In this document: positions 1-6,548 of the stretch, in pieces
Layout: every line of letters starts with the position of its first letter
Position numbering within the stretch: the stretch's first letter is position 1
From: Bacteroidota bacterium
GTDB lineage: Bacteria > Bacteroidota > Bacteroidia > Chitinophagales > Chitinophagaceae
Assembly: GCA_023429985.1 (NCBI GenBank)
Contig: JAEZCV010000095.1
Location: 1 to 9,851 of the forward strand
DNA length: 9,851 nt
Reading direction: 5' to 3'
Translations under genes and position numbers: made by a program
Notes under the pieces: generated by a model
What the model was told of the DNA's origin: nothing
Database searches by the model: none
The model's input: the letters and a program-made list of their open reading frames with translations, nothing else

Positions 1-56
1 CTACTCACTATTCACTACTCACTACTCACTATTCACTACTCACTACTCACTACTCA
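1..56. repeat. 7-bp tandem repeat, 8 units, cut by the window edge
   Basis: Eight consecutive 7-bp units are seen, read on the plus strand as CTACTCA, with units 2 and 5 being CTATTCA. On the minus strand the unit is TGAGTAG or TGAATAG. Because the unit holds two stop triplets and is not a multiple of three, it places stops in every minus-strand frame. The stop codon of the TraB-like gene (43-45) lies inside the array, so its last residues (SSE) are encoded by repeat units. The array continues to base 1 and its full length is unknown. There is no spacer structure, so it is a simple tandem repeat and not a CRISPR array. Confidence 0.9.
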
Positions 57-960
57 CCACTATCATCTCGTTCCTGAGCGGCTCAACTTTAAATCCTGCC
101 TGGCGCAGAAGATTGATCAGTCCTTTATCTCCTGGCAAATGACCTGCTCCTACAGCAACAACCAGCGATTTTCCGGGCATGAGTTCTGCAAGTTTGTTGG
201 CCCAGTTGATGTTCCTGTTGTATAATAAAATGTCGGTGAATCCTCCAATTCCCGAGGCTTCATCGGTGGTTATTTCTTCCATTTTTTCAAGTTCCTGATT
301 GCGGTATGCATCGGTGATCACCTGCATATCATTTCCTTCTTTCATGTCGCCCTGTTCTACCATTCTCAAAAGTTGTTTTGCCTGGAAGCCATAAGGAATG
401 CTGTCAAAAATACTCATCTGGTATTGCATGGTTTCCATTCCCTTTATATCAACACCACTGGATTTTGCTTCAGCCATTACCAGTTGTTCCATGGAGATCA
501 TGTTATCGCAGGAAGCTGTTTGCTGTATTAACAGCGAGGCGGCCATCAATGGTTTATAAGTTTCAACCATTGAAAATGGCAGCATTATTTTTTTATCGGT
601 AAAATATTTTTTTATGCTTTCATATTCTTCAGCGGTAAGCAACTGAGCCAGCGTGGTGTCGTTACGCATTTTCATTTTTGTCATGGCGCCCATCATTTCC
701 ATGACGTTATCCATATCCAGTTCCAGGTAAACATCATCAGCATGGGCAATAGCATTCACCAGGCTGTCGCTTAACTTAATATCATCGGCACATATCAGGT
801 GCATGGTACCAAATAAATAGGTTGGCTTGGTAAGACCATTTCCGGTTACTTTCCATAAAAGCGTATTCACTTCTTTTGAACCGGTTTTCCTTTTATCAGC
901 CTGTGCAAAAACAAGCATGTTACCTAACATCAGCATTCCCATTAAAAATAACTTCTTCAT
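43..960 (-). CDS. Secreted TraB/PrgY/GumN-family protein
   Basis: This is a 305-residue protein of the TraB/PrgY/GumN family. Its biochemical role in Bacteroidota is not established, though family relatives have been proposed to be metal-dependent proteases. Residues 1-19 form a signal peptide (MKK, a hydrophobic run, then VFA before Q20), so it is probably exported to the periplasm. Family motifs in order are GTMH at 51-54, YLELD at 78-82, GMET at 174-177 followed by an IFDSIP stretch, RNxxW at 249-253 and VGAGHLPG at 270-277. The frame is open 22 codons further upstream, but the chosen ATG at 960 begins directly with the signal peptide. No Shine-Dalgarno sequence or clear promoter is seen in the 73 bp behind the ATP-grasp gene, so read-through from that operon is possible. 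The stop codon falls in the tandem repeat at the left edge. Confidence 0.87.
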   Translation of the reverse strand: MKKLFLMGMLMLGNMLVFAQADKRKTGSKEVNTLLWKVTGNGLTKPTYLFGTMHLICADDIKLSDSLVNAIAHADDVYLELDMDNVMEMMGAMTKMKMRNDTTLAQLLTAEEYESIKKYFTDKKIMLPFSMVETYKPLMAASLLIQQTASCDNMISMEQLVMAEAKSSGVDIKGMETMQYQMSIFDSIPYGFQAKQLLRMVEQGDMKEGNDMQVITDAYRNQELEKMEEITTDEASGIGGFTDILLYNRNINWANKLAELMPGKSLVVAVGAGHLPGDKGLINLLRQAGFKVEPLRNEMIVVSSE

Positions 961-1033
961 AGCCGGACAATTTACGTAGAAATGATTTGTATACAGATGT
1001 AAAACTGTGAAAATTTCGGTGCACAAATTAGTT

Positions 1034-2071
1034 TTAATAGAACGTTTCCATCCAAAAACGGGAAAACCGGGTGCCCCATTTTACTTTTAATTCACCGGGT
1101 TCAATATTCAATCCCAGTTCCTGCTTTATTGCCAGTACTGGAAGATTGATGCCGGCACCTAATCCCGCTACGATGGTTCCCTGCACACGGGGATTGATCT
1201 CCAGTAAGAGCGCTTCTCCATTTTGGTTGCGCCTGAGTTGAATGCCAATATTTCCATGGAGATTCACTAGTTGAATGATGCGTGTGCAATAGTCAATTAT
1301 AGACTTGTCGTTTTCAAAAACGCCTTCCACGCTAATGCCATTGATCATTTTTTTCCTGAGCCGCGGAACTACAATAATAGCTTGACCATTATTAGCAAGA
1401 CAGTCAACCGAATATTCATCGCCAGGAAGAAATTCCGAAACAAGGAGTTCGGGGAAATGCCCCGATGATAAGATCTTTAAAGCATGGGCATAGGTAATAT
1501 ATAAATTATAAGGCTTTTCGTTGAACAACTGGTCGAGTTCATTGATGGAATCGGAAACGATCCTTACGCCCCTGCTACCATTGGAAACAGATGGTTTAAA
1601 GCAAAAAGAATTATGCGGATGATCCAGTTCAAAAGCCGCATGGATAAAAGCTTCTTTATCGCTGACAACTGAAAACGCAGGAAGTGCTAATTCTTTGGCA
1701 TGAAGAAATTCATACAGCCTTGATTTATTATTGGCGATTTCAATTGCTTCTTTGGAAGAAACCATGACTTTTATGCCATAACTTTCAAATAAGGGCTTGT
1801 TAGCTGCAAACAATAAAAGTTCTTTCGTTACCAGGGGCAAGATCACCTGGGTCTTTCTTTCAATACAGATCTGCAGAACTCGGTCTATGAATTTTTCATC
1901 GGAAGCTGCAGGAACAGGAACAAAATTATTGTGCAGGTAACGGCCAACGGCATTTTCATTAGCATCCGCAACAGTAAGATTAAATATAGCTGGATGAAGA
2001 ATACACCTAATTATTCCTGCGGCGCCTGGAGCACCTGCACCGGTCATTAATATATTGTATTGATCAGGCAA
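1034..2071 (-). CDS. ATP-grasp protein, carbamoyl-phosphate-synthase-like
   Basis: This is a 345-residue ATP-grasp protein of the type that resembles the carboxylation half of the carbamoyl-phosphate synthase large chain. Such proteins usually ligate a carboxylate to an amine through an acyl-phosphate; the substrate here cannot be read. Residues 6-20 form a nucleotide-fold start with a glycine-rich turn (TGAGAPGAAG). ATP-binding residues are K159 in FKP, a Gly/Ser-rich loop at 161-169, and E213 leading into PGDEYSVD. The metal-binding motif is LLLEINPR at 288-295. The start is a TTG that overlaps the upstream stop by 8 bp. An in-frame TGA lies two codons upstream. The only nearby ATG, at 2047, would remove the first beta strand, so TTG is preferred but not certain. 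The overlap suggests translational coupling with the membrane-protein gene before it. Confidence 0.82.
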   Translation of the reverse strand: MPDQYNILMTGAGAPGAAGIIRCILHPAIFNLTVADANENAVGRYLHNNFVPVPAASDEKFIDRVLQICIERKTQVILPLVTKELLLFAANKPLFESYGIKVMVSSKEAIEIANNKSRLYEFLHAKELALPAFSVVSDKEAFIHAAFELDHPHNSFCFKPSVSNGSRGVRIVSDSINELDQLFNEKPYNLYITYAHALKILSSGHFPELLVSEFLPGDEYSVDCLANNGQAIIVVPRLRKKMINGISVEGVFENDKSIIDYCTRIIQLVNLHGNIGIQLRRNQNGEALLLEINPRVQGTIVAGLGAGINLPVLAIKQELGLNIEPGELKVKWGTRFSRFWMETFY

Positions 2072-2516
2072 GTGTCAGGTTAGTATTAAAGGAAGAAATT
2101 TCAGATATAAAACCTTCGTGCTGATGTTCAAGCGTGCGAAAAGCAATTTTTCTTTTGCGGCCATTTTTAAGAAGGAGAAACAAATTTGTTTCAAGTCCGT
2201 TCTCATCTTCCTTTGAATCAATTGAAACAATCCTTTTTAATGGAATTCGATTGCTGTAACTATACCTAAAAATCAAATTGAAAAGATCCATAGAATATAA
2301 AAAGGTAAAACACGCAAACATCACAACCCTTGTAAAAATTTTAAATGGTTCACTTGTATCAAAAACCAATATCAGAATTATGCATAAAGGAGGAAGTATT
2401 GACCTGCTGATCCTTCCAATACCAGTATCCCAGAAATAATAAATGGTATTCCTGATATACAAAGTATCTCTTTCTATTATTACTTTGCCTTTAGAGGAAA
2501 TAAACTCCTTTTTCAT
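2064..2516 (-). CDS. Two-helix membrane protein of unknown function
   Basis: I do not recognise this 150-residue protein. It has a short polar N-terminus with strand-like segments (about 10-30), two hydrophobic helices at about 38-53 and 61-83 joined by a short loop, and a basic, beta-rich C-terminal part at about 88-130 (IPLKRIVSID, then LFLLLKNGRKRKIAF). That pattern resembles small membrane-anchored PH-like domain proteins of bacteria, but this is a guess from layout, not a motif match. The ATG at 2516 lies 12 bp after the UbiD stop, and the end overlaps the ATP-grasp start, so it is almost certainly the middle cistron of a three-gene unit. It looks more A+T-rich than the genes around it, by eye. 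Confidence 0.75.
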   Translation of the reverse strand: MKKEFISSKGKVIIERDTLYIRNTIYYFWDTGIGRISRSILPPLCIILILVFDTSEPFKIFTRVVMFACFTFLYSMDLFNLIFRYSYSNRIPLKRIVSIDSKEDENGLETNLFLLLKNGRKRKIAFRTLEHQHEGFISEISSFNTNLTLA

Positions 2517-2528
2517 AGCAAGTCAAAT

Positions 2529-4448
2529 TTAAGCCACTACAGCCTCTTCGCCATATATCTGTCCTTTAAATTTCAATGAAGGTGAAGGAATAAAGCTTCC
2601 CAGACCAAGTTGATCCCATTTACTATCTACGGATTGAATAGTTGCATCATCCGAAACAATAATATTTGGCCAGTCACGCTGGAAGTTGTCGAATACTTTG
2701 GTTTTGATGGTACCATCGAGTCCTAAACAGGAAAATGTTTTGGAAGGATCGGTCAAAGAATTCCTTTGTACCAAAACCTGGTCGCGTTTGGGATCGAGGT
2801 TATTGCAAAAACGCCATAAGGCAACAGTGAGATCATTTGCATCCACGGTATGTTCCACATATAGGATCATCTTCACGCCTTCTACATCTTTTCTTTCACA
2901 AATGCGTGCATGTAATTCTTTTACATGTCCTCTTCTCTCCTTTTTAACGGAAACAATCAATACGGGAATTTCTTTCTTCAATAAAGAAATATTCAATGAA
3001 TGTATTTCCTTAAAATCATTTGCGGTTTGTTGTAAAGCATTTATGTCTGCAATGGCAATTTCTATATCTGAAGATTTTTCTTCTTCAAATTTCGTGGTTC
3101 CGTCAATACACATCTTTCCACCAAAACCCAGTTTACTGCAGCTGTGATCCAGCACATCCATCGGACCCTGTGAAAAATAAATATCTGTTGCAGGATCCAG
3201 ATTCTTAAAAGCATAAACCGCCAGTTTTTCGTAGTCCTGGATCTTTACGGCTTCATCTGCCATCACCAGTATCTTATTGAACATCATTTGTCCTGCGCCC
3301 CACATGGCATTCATCACTTTTTGTCCCTGCCCTGCATAATCTTTTTTGATCTGCGCGATCACCAGGTTATGAAACACCCCTTCCACAGGCATGTCCATAT
3401 CCAGTATTTCGGGCACCATGGTCATTTTCATGGGAGCAAGGAAAATCCTTTCAGTGGCTTTTCCCAGCCACGCATCTTCCTGCGGTGGAATGCCAACAAT
3501 AGTTGCCGGATAAACAGGATCTTTTTTATGGGTGATGCAGGTAATGTGAAAACGCGGATACCAGTCGGGCAGTGAGTAATAACCGGTATGATCACCAAAG
3601 GGGCCTTCCCAAATCAATTCATCGTTTGGATCAACATAACCTTCAATAATAAAATCTGCATCTGCAGGCACTTCCACATCGGGCTGGGTGAGGCATTTCA
3701 CCAGTTCAACTTTCTTTTTACGAAGAAATCCTGCCAGCATGTATTCATCCACATTTTCGGGCAAGGGTGCTGTTGCAGAATAGGCATATACCGGATCGCC
3801 ACCCAATGCAACGGCAACGGGCATGCGCTTTCCCAGTTTTTTATATTCATTAAAATGTTTTGCAGAAACCTTATGCTTGTGCCAGTGCATGCCGGTTAAA
3901 GCCGGACCAAAAACCTGCATGCGATACATACCAACATTCCTGCTGTTGGTATTGGGATCTTTTGTATGAATAATAGGCAGCGTTACAAAAGGACCTCCAT
4001 CTTTAGGCCAGCAGGTGATCACCGGCAATTTGGTAATATCGGGTTCACCCATAATTACCTGTTGACATTCGCCCCTGCCCGATCGAACTTTGGGCATCCA
4101 GCTGGCAAATTGTCCGAGTTTGGGAAGCATCTTTAATTTATCGAGAATGTTTTCTTTTGGAGATGCCAGCATATGAAAAAGGCCTTCTATTTCTTTGGCC
4201 ACATCATCCAAATGATTTACGCCAAGAGCAAGACACATTCTTTTTTCACTGCCGTAAGCATTCATCAGCACAGGAAAATCATATCCTGTGTTTTCAAACA
4301 AAAGTGCTTTGCCGCCGCCTTCTGTTTTGCTGATACGGTCTGTGATCTCGGCTATTTCGAGTTTGGGATCTACAAAAGTTTTGATGCGAACCAGTTCGCC
4401 GGATCTTTCGAGCAGATCAATAAATTCCTGTTGATTCTTGTATGCCAT
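2529..4448 (-). CDS. UbiD-family prenylated-FMN decarboxylase
   Basis: This is a 639-residue UbiD-family (de)carboxylase. The family uses prenylated FMN, made by a UbiX partner not present here, to decarboxylate aromatic or unsaturated acids. Close relatives in Bacteroidota are often annotated as menaquinone-biosynthesis decarboxylases, which is plausible but unproven for this one. The prenyl-FMN and metal site is recognisable: NVGMYR at 171-176 gives N171 and R176, and H192 follows in WHKH. The catalytic acidic pair is E281 and D286 in EGPFGDHTGYY. With R176 these form the family's Arg-Glu-Asp/Glu triad, so the enzyme looks intact. It is longer than the roughly 490 residues of E. coli UbiD; the extra length is mostly in the C-terminal half. 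The ATG at 4448 follows a TATTTTTG box closely. It heads the operon with the two genes at 2064-2516 and 1034-2071. Confidence 0.92.
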   Translation of the reverse strand: MAYKNQQEFIDLLERSGELVRIKTFVDPKLEIAEITDRISKTEGGGKALLFENTGYDFPVLMNAYGSEKRMCLALGVNHLDDVAKEIEGLFHMLASPKENILDKLKMLPKLGQFASWMPKVRSGRGECQQVIMGEPDITKLPVITCWPKDGGPFVTLPIIHTKDPNTNSRNVGMYRMQVFGPALTGMHWHKHKVSAKHFNEYKKLGKRMPVAVALGGDPVYAYSATAPLPENVDEYMLAGFLRKKKVELVKCLTQPDVEVPADADFIIEGYVDPNDELIWEGPFGDHTGYYSLPDWYPRFHITCITHKKDPVYPATIVGIPPQEDAWLGKATERIFLAPMKMTMVPEILDMDMPVEGVFHNLVIAQIKKDYAGQGQKVMNAMWGAGQMMFNKILVMADEAVKIQDYEKLAVYAFKNLDPATDIYFSQGPMDVLDHSCSKLGFGGKMCIDGTTKFEEEKSSDIEIAIADINALQQTANDFKEIHSLNISLLKKEIPVLIVSVKKERRGHVKELHARICERKDVEGVKMILYVEHTVDANDLTVALWRFCNNLDPKRDQVLVQRNSLTDPSKTFSCLGLDGTIKTKVFDNFQRDWPNIIVSDDATIQSVDSKWDQLGLGSFIPSPSLKFKGQIYGEEAVVA

Positions 4449-4455
4449 GGGTTTG

Positions 4456-4463
4456 CAAAAATA
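4456..4463 (-). promoter_or_regulatory. Bacteroidota -7 box before ubiD-like gene
   Basis: On the minus strand this reads TATTTTTG, an exact match to the Bacteroidota TAnnTTTG element, in the 45-bp gap between the barrel gene and the decarboxylase. No TTG is visible at the expected -33 spacing. The box ends only 7 bp before the ATG, so transcription would begin within about 2-4 bases of the start codon, giving a nearly leaderless mRNA. Confidence 0.5.
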
Positions 4464-4493
4464 TCAACCCAGGAGCAGGAAAAAGTTTTATTC

Positions 4494-5324
4494 TTAAAAC
4501 TTAGGACAATCATAACCTTTATTGCCTCCGCTTCCCAAAGCAATACTGAGGTGAAGGCCGGTAAAATAATAATAATCCTTATATTTTGCACCGCCCCGCG
4601 TTTCGGTTTTTCCGGGAGGTGTTAAAACACCACCAGGAAGTTCATCGCCGCGGTAATACAGTTCCACCGAACGTGGTCCACGATTGATCAGCAGGTCGTT
4701 AGGGTCGGCATAATTTCCACTTACATCATCTAAATGATCGGTAAACAATTTTCTAAGTCCCAGTTCAATTCCCAAATGTACTCTTTCACTGAAAGCATAT
4801 TTAAATCCGCCACCAAAAGGAATTGCCATTTGCGTGCGCTTGTAAGGTTCCATACCATAACCTTCTATACCCTGTCCTTCGGTGGTCAGTGGTTGTAAAA
4901 AAACCTTTTCGCCGTCCTGGGCATAAGTATATGGATTGAAATGATAAACGGCCAGGCCGGCAAAAACATAAGGTGTCCACCTTACCTGGTCAATGTTGAA
5001 GATATTATAAACGGCGACGAGACTACCCTCGGTAATATGTGACTGGAAATTAAGATTGCGGGCACGTAATACTTCACTGCTGCTTAAACTGTCGGCGCCT
5101 GCCACTTTTCCATAAGTAAATGCAGCGCGCAAACTGAATCGTTCAGAAAGCTGGTAGCTACCTGTAACACCAAGGGAAATTCCGGGAGACTGAAAAGGTT
5201 TGCTAACCAGGTCGCCATGGTAGTTGGCAATTCCTCCAAAAATACCCAGCCTAATGGGACTTACCTGGCTGAAAGAATGGTTGAAAGAAAATAGCACGAG
5301 TGCCAGGCAGATGATCTTCTTCAT
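4494..5324 (-). CDS. Outer-membrane beta-barrel protein, DUF6089-like
   Basis: This is a 276-residue outer-membrane protein resembling the DUF6089 beta-barrel family of Bacteroidota; the function is unknown. Residues 1-19 form a signal peptide ending in HSFS before Q20. The mature part begins with LGIFGGIANYHGDL (26-39), typical of the family. It continues with alternating hydrophobic and polar strands, includes FRK-like LGLRKLFTDHLDDVSGNYAD (188-207), and ends with GYDCPKF. The frame is open for 74 codons further upstream, but that stretch reads like non-coding sequence (Cys-rich, no family match) and contains the promoter. The ATG at 5324 is therefore taken as the start. It is preceded by a TAAATTTG box at 5349-5356, which makes it an independently transcribed gene. 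No terminator fits in the 45 bp before the decarboxylase. Confidence 0.87.
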   Translation of the reverse strand: MKKIICLALVLFSFNHSFSQVSPIRLGIFGGIANYHGDLVSKPFQSPGISLGVTGSYQLSERFSLRAAFTYGKVAGADSLSSSEVLRARNLNFQSHITEGSLVAVYNIFNIDQVRWTPYVFAGLAVYHFNPYTYAQDGEKVFLQPLTTEGQGIEGYGMEPYKRTQMAIPFGGGFKYAFSERVHLGIELGLRKLFTDHLDDVSGNYADPNDLLINRGPRSVELYYRGDELPGGVLTPPGKTETRGGAKYKDYYYFTGLHLSIALGSGGNKGYDCPKF

Positions 5325-5348
5325 CGGGTAAAATTTTGCTTTTGTAAG

Positions 5349-5356
5349 CAAATTTA
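5349..5356 (-). promoter_or_regulatory. Bacteroidota -7 box before the barrel gene
   Basis: The minus strand reads TAAATTTG, an exact TAnnTTTG match, 24 bp upstream of the ATG at 5324. A TTG at standard -33 spacing is absent; the nearest candidate is TTA 21 bp upstream of the box. The implied 5' leader is about 20 bases. Its position inside the long upstream open frame supports the shorter barrel gene model. A weak -33 together with nearby direct repeats would suit an activator-dependent promoter. Confidence 0.5.
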
Positions 5357-5390
5357 AGACCGATTTATTGGTTTTGCTAACAGGAAGGCA

Positions 5391-5420
5391 ACACCTCATC
5401 CGGATTTTTTCACACCTCAT
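5391..5420. repeat. 9-bp direct repeat spaced 21 bp, upstream of barrel promoter
   Basis: ACACCTCAT occurs at 5391-5399 and again at 5412-5420 (ATGAGGTGT on the transcribed minus strand). The start-to-start distance is 21 bp, two DNA helical turns. The copies lie roughly 50 and 70 bp upstream of the transcription start inferred from the TAAATTTG box. Such spacing is typical of sites bound side by side by an activator, but no regulator is identified. Confidence 0.4.
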
Positions 5421-5451
5421 ACAGGTGAAAAGGCCAGCCAACGCTGCATAC

Positions 5452-5477
5452 AAATCAATTAAACTATTTAATGATTT
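5452..5477 (-). terminator. A+T-rich hairpin after the epimerase gene (weak terminator candidate)
   Basis: AAATCA (5452-5457) pairs with TGATTT (5472-5477), and TTAAA (5459-5463) pairs with TTTAA (5467-5471). One base bulges out and the loop is CTA. The hairpin starts 17 bp after the epimerase stop codon. All pairs but one are A-T and no T-run follows on the minus strand, so it is at best a weak terminator or an mRNA 3'-end structure. Confidence 0.3.
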
Positions 5478-5493
5478 GATATGATGGCAGTTG

Positions 5494-6528
5494 TTAGGAA
5501 ATTTTCTGTTGCAAGCCGGTAAAATTAATTCCCAGCCCAGGTGCATGATTCGTTAAAACATTTCCCGAAGAAGTGAATTCAAGCCCGGTTGCCAGGTCTT
5601 CTTCCAGCAAAAGCGGACCATCCGCATCAATATAATCGGCCTGGGGAAGCAGGTGTGCAATGGCAGCGGAACCAATGGTGGATTCATTCATGCTTCCTAT
5701 CATTACCTTCATATCGAGTGTGCGAGCCTGTTGTATCATTCGAAGCGCAGGGGTAATGCCGCTGCATTTAGTTAGTTTTATATTGATACCATGAAAATGG
5801 TTGTGGCATTTTTCAACGTCATGTTCGCCAACACAACTTTCATCGGCAATAAGAGGAAGAGGAGAATGTTCGAATAAGTATTTCATACCTTCCCAATCGT
5901 CTTTGGCAAGTGGCTGTTCAATAAATTCAACACCCAGGTCTTTAAAAACTTTTATCTTTTCTAGTGCATCTTCTGCCTTCCATGCAGCGTTGGCATCAAT
6001 GCGAAAAACGGAGTCGGTATGTTTTCTTAAAGCCTTCATGATTCCTATGTCATCTTCCGTTCCCAGTTTGATCTTATAAACAGGCCATGGCTTTTCTTTA
6101 AGTTTCTCAACCATTTTATCAATGGTATCAATACCAATCGTATAATCGGTGGGCGGGTTTTTGGGGTCGTTAACTTTCCAGAAATCTTTAAGTGGCTTGT
6201 TTTTCATTTTACCATAAAGATCCCATCCTGCTATATCCAATGCACAAACAAGAAAGGAATTGGCTGGATATAGATGGTGCAGGTAATGCCAGTAACGTTC
6301 CGGATCGGTGAAAGCAAATTTTTCTACAAAAACTTTTTTTCTCTCAATGTCTTCTATCATTTTCTCTATAGGAATATGATAGTATGTGATAGCAGGCGCC
6401 TCACCATAACCTTTTCTTCCCATGAATTCCAATTCAACAATAAGAGTGGGCTGATGAGTTTTGGTTCCTTTTGAAATACCGAAAGGGTATTTGAATTTAA
6501 GGTTATGAGAATGGTATGTAAGTTTCAA
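5494..6528 (-). CDS. Dipeptide epimerase (L-Ala-D/L-Glu type), enolase superfamily
   Basis: This is a 344-residue enolase-superfamily protein close to L-Ala-D/L-Glu epimerases. These invert the second residue of dipeptides released from peptidoglycan so that the cell can degrade them. The catalytic set looks complete: K152 and K154 in KIK, metal ligands D178 (DAN), E204 (EQP) and D229 (ADES), and K251 in NIKLTK. GSMNESTIG (278-286) and the D301-A-D303 pair before GPLLL match the dipeptide-binding region of the B. subtilis enzyme as I recall it. The exact dipeptide preference is inference, since several specificities exist in this group. The start is a TTG at 6528: the in-frame TAA two codons upstream excludes an extension, and the first internal Met (57) lies past the capping-domain start. 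The leader is A-rich with no Shine-Dalgarno sequence. It lies 20 bp after the glucanotransferase stop and is probably co-transcribed. Confidence 0.88.
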   Translation of the reverse strand: MKLTYHSHNLKFKYPFGISKGTKTHQPTLIVELEFMGRKGYGEAPAITYYHIPIEKMIEDIERKKVFVEKFAFTDPERYWHYLHHLYPANSFLVCALDIAGWDLYGKMKNKPLKDFWKVNDPKNPPTDYTIGIDTIDKMVEKLKEKPWPVYKIKLGTEDDIGIMKALRKHTDSVFRIDANAAWKAEDALEKIKVFKDLGVEFIEQPLAKDDWEGMKYLFEHSPLPLIADESCVGEHDVEKCHNHFHGINIKLTKCSGITPALRMIQQARTLDMKVMIGSMNESTIGSAAIAHLLPQADYIDADGPLLLEEDLATGLEFTSSGNVLTNHAPGLGINFTGLQQKIS

Positions 6529-6548
6529 TTTTTAATTTTTTTACTGCG

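Noticed and set aside
1..56. CRISPR array
   Set aside because: The units are 7 bp and contiguous, with no unique spacers.
961..1026. 22-residue extension of the TraB-like gene
   Set aside because: It would bury the signal peptide inside the protein; the ATG at 960 starts exactly at MKK.
2686..3147. Plus-strand open frame of 153 codons inside the UbiD-like gene
   Set aside because: It is antisense to a clear enzyme, with no promoter box or family features, as are the other plus-strand frames across 3020-4625.
5407..5431. Bulged hairpin TTTTC-ACCT / AGGT-GAAAA as a terminator
   Set aside because: It has a 2-base bulge and no T-run on the minus strand after the stem, and it overlaps the more striking direct repeat.
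5325..5546. N-terminal extension of the barrel gene by 74 residues
   Set aside because: The extension overlaps the epimerase 3' end, is Cys-rich and unlike a secreted protein, and holds the promoter; a proper signal peptide starts at the ATG at 5324.
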